This document shows, piece after piece, positions 60,688-64,000 of a DNA stretch of 64,000 bases; position 1 is the stretch's first letter, and every line of letters starts with the position of its first letter. The stretch is from Flavobacterium sp. WV_118_3 (lineage in GTDB: Bacteria; Bacteroidota; Bacteroidia; Flavobacteriales; Flavobacteriaceae): the NCBI RefSeq assembly GCF_039778605.1, contig NZ_CP156060.1, positions 417,501-481,500 on the forward strand, in the 5' to 3' direction. Below the pieces are notes generated by a model that was not told the DNA's origin, made no database searches, and worked only from the letters and a program-made list of their open reading frames with translations. The position numbers were made by a program, and so were the translations under genes.

Positions 60688-61902
60688 ATGAAAACCAATG
60701 AAATTGCTTTAGAAGCAAACCAATCGCAGGAACTGCTGCAAAAAACAGCCTATTCAATCTTATTTTCGATCAGTTTTGCGCATTTATTAAACGATTTATT
60801 GCAGGCGGTTATTCCGGCTGTTTATCCGATATTAAAAGATGATTTTCAGTTGTCCTTTACACAGATCGGATTGATCACTTTTTCGTATCAGATGGCGGCT
60901 TCCATTTTACAACCGTTTGTTGGATTTTATACCGATAAACATCCGAAACCCTTTTCGCAATTATACGGAATGTTGTTTACGTCTGTCGGGATTATTGCCC
61001 TTTCATATGCAACCAGTTTTTATATGATCTTGTTAGCTGTGATTTTGGTTGGAATCGGATCGTCCATTTTTCATCCGGAATCGTCCCGGGTTTCGTATCT
61101 GGCTTCGGGCGGCAAAAGAGGATTGGCACAATCGATTTTCCAGATCGGTGGAAATGCCGGAACAGCAATAGGACCTTTATTGGTCGCATTATTTGTAGTG
61201 CCCAACTCGCAACAGTATATTTTGTGGTTCCTGATTTTTGCAATCATAGCGATGATGGTATTGAGTAGAATTGCATTTTGGTATCGCGATCACCTGAGCC
61301 TGCGAAAATCAAAAAAGACAGAACCGGAAATCCTCCATAATCTTTCAAAAGGAAAAGTAAATCTTTCGATCGCGATCCTGTTGTTGCTGATCTTTTCAAA
61401 GTTTTTCTATACAGCGAGTATGTCAAGTTATTTTACATTTTACCTGATGGACAAATTCCACGTATCGGTTCAGGATGCACAGTTTCACTTGTTTTTGTTC
61501 CTGATGTCGGTGGCGGCCGGAACACTTTTAGGCGGACCGTTAGGGGATAAGTTCGGACGTAAATATGTGATCTGGTTTTCGGTTTTAGGTGTGGCGCCTT
61601 TTACGTTGTTGTTGCCTTTTGCCGATTTATTCTGGACCGGTGCATTATCGATGATTATTGGTGTGATCCTATCGTCGGCTTTCCCGGCAATCTTAGTATA
61701 TGCACAGGAATTATTGCCTAAAAAATTGGGAATGGTTTCCGGATTATTCTATGGTTTTGCCTTTGGAATGGGCGGTTTGGGATCGGCGTTATTGGGTTAT
61801 CTGGCCGATCATACGAGTATCACGTTTGTGTATCATATTTGCGCTTTTCTGCCTTTGATCGGACTTATTGCGTATTTCCTTCCGAATATTAAGAAGAAAT
61901 AG
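60688..61902 (+). CDS. MFS transporter, fosmidomycin-resistance-like
   Basis: A 404-residue 12-helix MFS protein: SISFAHLLNDLLQAVIPAVYPILKDDFQLSFTQIGLITFSYQMAASILQPFVGFYTDKHPKP (described by position, typical of Fsr-like proteins), then GGPLGDKFGRKYVIWFSVLG (second motif A). Fsr-like proteins export fosmidomycin. The pair with the Bcr-like gene 6 bp upstream suggests a two-exporter operon; substrate not known. Confidence 0.86.
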   Translation: MKTNEIALEANQSQELLQKTAYSILFSISFAHLLNDLLQAVIPAVYPILKDDFQLSFTQIGLITFSYQMAASILQPFVGFYTDKHPKPFSQLYGMLFTSVGIIALSYATSFYMILLAVILVGIGSSIFHPESSRVSYLASGGKRGLAQSIFQIGGNAGTAIGPLLVALFVVPNSQQYILWFLIFAIIAMMVLSRIAFWYRDHLSLRKSKKTEPEILHNLSKGKVNLSIAILLLLIFSKFFYTASMSSYFTFYLMDKFHVSVQDAQFHLFLFLMSVAAGTLLGGPLGDKFGRKYVIWFSVLGVAPFTLLLPFADLFWTGALSMIIGVILSSAFPAILVYAQELLPKKLGMVSGLFYGFAFGMGGLGSALLGYLADHTSITFVYHICAFLPLIGLIAYFLPNIKKK

Positions 61903-61926
61903 TACTTTCACTTAAAATTTAGCGAT

Positions 61927-63324
61927 ATGAATCCGGAAATTATAGCAAAGCTTCAGGGAATTGTAGGTGTTTCTTATGTTTTTACCGACGAAGAAACCCG
62001 AAATAGTTATGGACATGATGAAACGGAAGATCTGGTATTTCCACCTCAGGTGGTGGTAAAACCGGCTTCGGCTGCTGAAATTTCGGCTATAGTTATTTTG
62101 GCAAATGAATATACAATTCCGGTGGTTCCTATTGGTGGGCGTACAGGTTTAAGTGGTGGTGCTTTAAGTATCCATGGTGGCATTGCACTTTCAACCGAAC
62201 GACTGAACCGGATTTTGGAAATTGATGAAAAAAATCTACAGGTAATCACCGAACCGGCTGTTATTACGCAGATTTTACAGGATACGGTACTGGAAAAAGG
62301 TTTGTTTTATCCGGTCGATCCAAGTAGTCGCGGCAGTTGTTTTATCGGTGGAAATGTTGCCGAAAATGCCGGTGGCGCCCGTGCTGTAAAATATGGAGTG
62401 ACCCAAGATTATGTTCTGAATCTGGAAGTGGTGTTGCCTACCGGTGAGATTATCTGGACGGGAGCGAATACACTGAAAAATTCTACGGGATATAACCTGA
62501 CACAATTGTTGGTTGGGAGCGAAGGCACGTTGGGAATCATTACCAAAATTGTATTGAAATTACTACCGAAAAACCATCATAATGTATTGATGTTGGTACC
62601 GTTTTTTAAAGCGGGTGAAGCCTGCGAAGCGGTATCGGCAATTTTCCGCGCGGGAATTGTACCGAGTGCACTCGAATTTATGGAACGCGATGCAATCGAC
62701 TGGACGTTACGATTTATCGATGGCATCAATGTCCCGGTAAAAGAAACGATCGAAGCGCATTTACTAATTGAAGTCGATGGAAATTATCCGGATATTTTGT
62801 TTGCTGAAGCCGAAAAAATCATGCAGGTATTGGAATCGTTTGAAATTGATGAAATCCTTTTTGCCGATTCCGATGATCAGAAAAATGCATTGTGGAAAAT
62901 GAGAAGGGGCGTAGCCGAAGCGGTAAAAGCGAATTCGGTTTACAAAGAAGAAGATACCGTTGTACCGCGTTATGAATTACCACGACTTTTGGAGGGAATC
63001 AAAATAATTGGAGCGAAATATGGTTTTCAGTCGGTTTGTTATGGTCATGCCGGTGATGGTAATTTACATGTGAATATCATCAAAGGCGCTATGACGGACG
63101 AAAACTGGAAAACGGAAGTGCCAAAAGGAATCCGTGAAATTTTTGAGCTAACAGTTGCTTTAAAAGGAACACTTTCCGGAGAACACGGCATTGGTTACGT
63201 ACAGAAAAACTATATGGATATTGCTTTTAGCGACAAACAGCTGCTGCTGATGAAAGGTATTAAAGCTCTATTTGATCCGAACAACATTCTTAATCCAGGG
63301 AAAATATTTCCGGACACACTATAA
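61927..63324 (+). CDS. FAD-linked glycolate/D-lactate oxidase (GlcD-like)
   Basis: A 465-residue flavoprotein oxidising 2-hydroxy acids. The FAD-binding_4 domain carries PVVPIGGRTGLSGGALSIHGGI and PVDPSSRGSCFIGGNVAENAGG. The C-terminal FAD-oxidase domain has YGHAGDGNLHVNIIK, LSGEHGIGYVQKNYM and FDPNNILNPGKIFP. The length fits GlcD, without the C-terminal iron-sulfur domain of GlcF fusion types. It has a separate leader of 24 bp after the MFS gene, so cotranscription is possible. Confidence 0.92.
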   Translation: MNPEIIAKLQGIVGVSYVFTDEETRNSYGHDETEDLVFPPQVVVKPASAAEISAIVILANEYTIPVVPIGGRTGLSGGALSIHGGIALSTERLNRILEIDEKNLQVITEPAVITQILQDTVLEKGLFYPVDPSSRGSCFIGGNVAENAGGARAVKYGVTQDYVLNLEVVLPTGEIIWTGANTLKNSTGYNLTQLLVGSEGTLGIITKIVLKLLPKNHHNVLMLVPFFKAGEACEAVSAIFRAGIVPSALEFMERDAIDWTLRFIDGINVPVKETIEAHLLIEVDGNYPDILFAEAEKIMQVLESFEIDEILFADSDDQKNALWKMRRGVAEAVKANSVYKEEDTVVPRYELPRLLEGIKIIGAKYGFQSVCYGHAGDGNLHVNIIKGAMTDENWKTEVPKGIREIFELTVALKGTLSGEHGIGYVQKNYMDIAFSDKQLLLMKGIKALFDPNNILNPGKIFPDTL

Positions 63325-63325
63325 T

Positions 63326-63357
63326 AACAAAGCTGTCTTATTTAAGACAGCTTTGTT
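63326..63357 (+). terminator. Terminator after the GlcD-like gene
   Basis: Perfect 15-bp stem AACAAAGCTGTCTTA/TAAGACAGCTTTGTT with a 2-base loop, 1 bp after the stop. It can also end the convergent gene. Confidence 0.88.
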
Positions 63358-63369
63358 ATTTTTATGGAT

Positions 63370-63404
63370 CACACCTGACAAACTTTAAAAACCTGTCAGG
63401 TGTG
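63370..63404. repeat. Degenerate REP-like palindrome
   Basis: Outer 11-bp arms CACACCTGACA/TGTCAGGTGTG are perfect; the inner part of the left arm reads AACTTT where GGTTT is expected. Far from the RAYT gene (about 49 kb). Confidence 0.75.
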
Positions 63405-63433
63405 AAAACGGATACTCTATAAAATCCCCTTTT

Positions 63434-64000
63434 TTATTTTTTAATGATTTTTCTTTTAATCTGTGTGCCATCCGTATTATAGATGCTGACATAATAAATA
63501 CCTCCGGGATAGTTTGTCAGATCGAATGTGGCTGAGGACGTTTTTAAGATAGATCGCCCATATTGATCCAGTATTTGAATTTCGGAAATAGAATCGTTAG
63601 GAGTGATGGTAAACACACCGTCGGAAGGATTCGGATAGAGGTTTATTGTTTTTTGATTTTGAAAGCCATCTTCTATGGATAATTGCTTTGTGACTGTAAA
63701 TGTACCTAGTGACCACCATTTATAATTTTCTGACTTTGAACCTTTTACTAATAGTATTTTGTAATTACCTTCTGTGTTAATAGAGTGTGTAAAAACACCT
63801 CCTTTATAAATATAGTTGGTTGATTTGATGCTATTTTTCTTATCCGAAAAATCAGAGTCAGTATAGGTTTCTTTGGATGGCATAATTATAAACCAAAAGT
63901 GAGCTTTTTTTGCCTGGGAAGGAAAACCTTTATAATATAAATTGATACTGGTGTCGGTTTGAATTGATTTTTCAACAGGCTCATAATTGATTTTACCATC
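63434..64000 (-). CDS. T9SS cargo protein, C-terminal part (cut by window edge)
   Basis: The frame continues to base 64000 without a start (…NYEPVEKSIQTDTSINLYYKG near the edge), so the 5' part is missing. Visible are 188 residues ending in a type A sorting domain: INLYPNPSDGVFTI, ISEIQILDQYGRSI, FDLTNYPGGIYYVSIYNTDG and KIIKK. This tail sends proteins through the type IX secretion system to the cell surface or medium. The upstream part (FPSQAKKAHFWF, GVFTHSINTEGNYKILLVKGSK) looks like a beta-sandwich carrying module. Nature of the full protein unknown. Confidence 0.88.
   Translation of the reverse strand, partial: DGKINYEPVEKSIQTDTSINLYYKGFPSQAKKAHFWFIIMPSKETYTDSDFSDKKNSIKSTNYIYKGGVFTHSINTEGNYKILLVKGSKSENYKWWSLGTFTVTKQLSIEDGFQNQKTINLYPNPSDGVFTITPNDSISEIQILDQYGRSILKTSSATFDLTNYPGGIYYVSIYNTDGTQIKRKIIKK

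Overview
The window looks like a chromosome segment of a Flavobacteriaceae bacterium, probably Flavobacterium or a close relative. The support is: Bacteroidota-type promoter elements (TAnnTTTG at about -7), a type IX secretion C-terminal sorting domain, GIN/DUF2807 and PspC proteins, the gene order parA-parB-DUF5683-dapB-lepB, a split methylmalonyl-CoA mutase, and moderately low GC. Most of the window is ordinary core genome.

Layout. 1-3550 is the leftward operon parA-parB-DUF5683-dapB-lepB (lepB cut by the window edge). 3587-7020 is an AT-rich accessory cassette bounded by two perfect 46-bp direct repeats. It encodes a 'grasp-with-spasm' ribosomal peptide system: precursor peptide, lipoprotein, ATP-grasp ligase (gwsG-like), a 57-residue protein and a SPASM protein (gwsS-like), all with overlapping reading frames. 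7230-12637 holds a cell-wall amidase, a dienoyl-CoA-reductase-like SDR and a leftward copper operon (multicopper oxidase, HMA/DUF3347 lipoprotein, small Cys-rich protein). 12705-19113 holds methionine aminotransferase, a REP-associated tyrosine transposase flanked by its palindromes, and the operon udk-divIC-mutA-scpA. 19272-24259 holds a Crp-like regulator, an alcohol-dehydrogenase-like reductase, a homopurine minisatellite, a monooxygenase-like protein, twin TonB-C proteins and membrane proteins.

24260-29330 is a second accessory stretch. It has a 15-copy 14-bp tandem repeat in the leader of a DUF1778/GNAT toxin-antitoxin operon, several unknown genes, a nuclease-ImmA fusion, a tRNA-like remnant and an intact tRNA-Pro whose 3' end faces the accessory genes. 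29496-38563 holds trxB, a leftward envelope-stress-like operon (DUF4870-PadR-PspC-GIN) and assorted genes including YceI. 38826-47528 holds grpE-dnaJ, a NatAB-type ABC exporter, MscS, a sigma-54-type response regulator without a DNA-binding domain, a degenerate DEAD-box half-helicase and an ABC-F ATPase. 47611-51558 is a MarR-controlled tripartite efflux operon. 51795-64000 holds a PPK2 kinase, META and NlpE lipoproteins, a MATE exporter, meaB (the chaperone GTPase of the mutase encoded about 40 kb away), an Rrf2 regulator with its probable target, two MFS transporters, a GlcD-type oxidase and the end of a T9SS cargo protein.

The strongest candidate for an unusual system is the compact peptide cassette with its 46-bp flanking repeats. 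Next are the palindrome/RAYT family scattered through the window, and the toxin-antitoxin operon carrying a minisatellite inside its leader.
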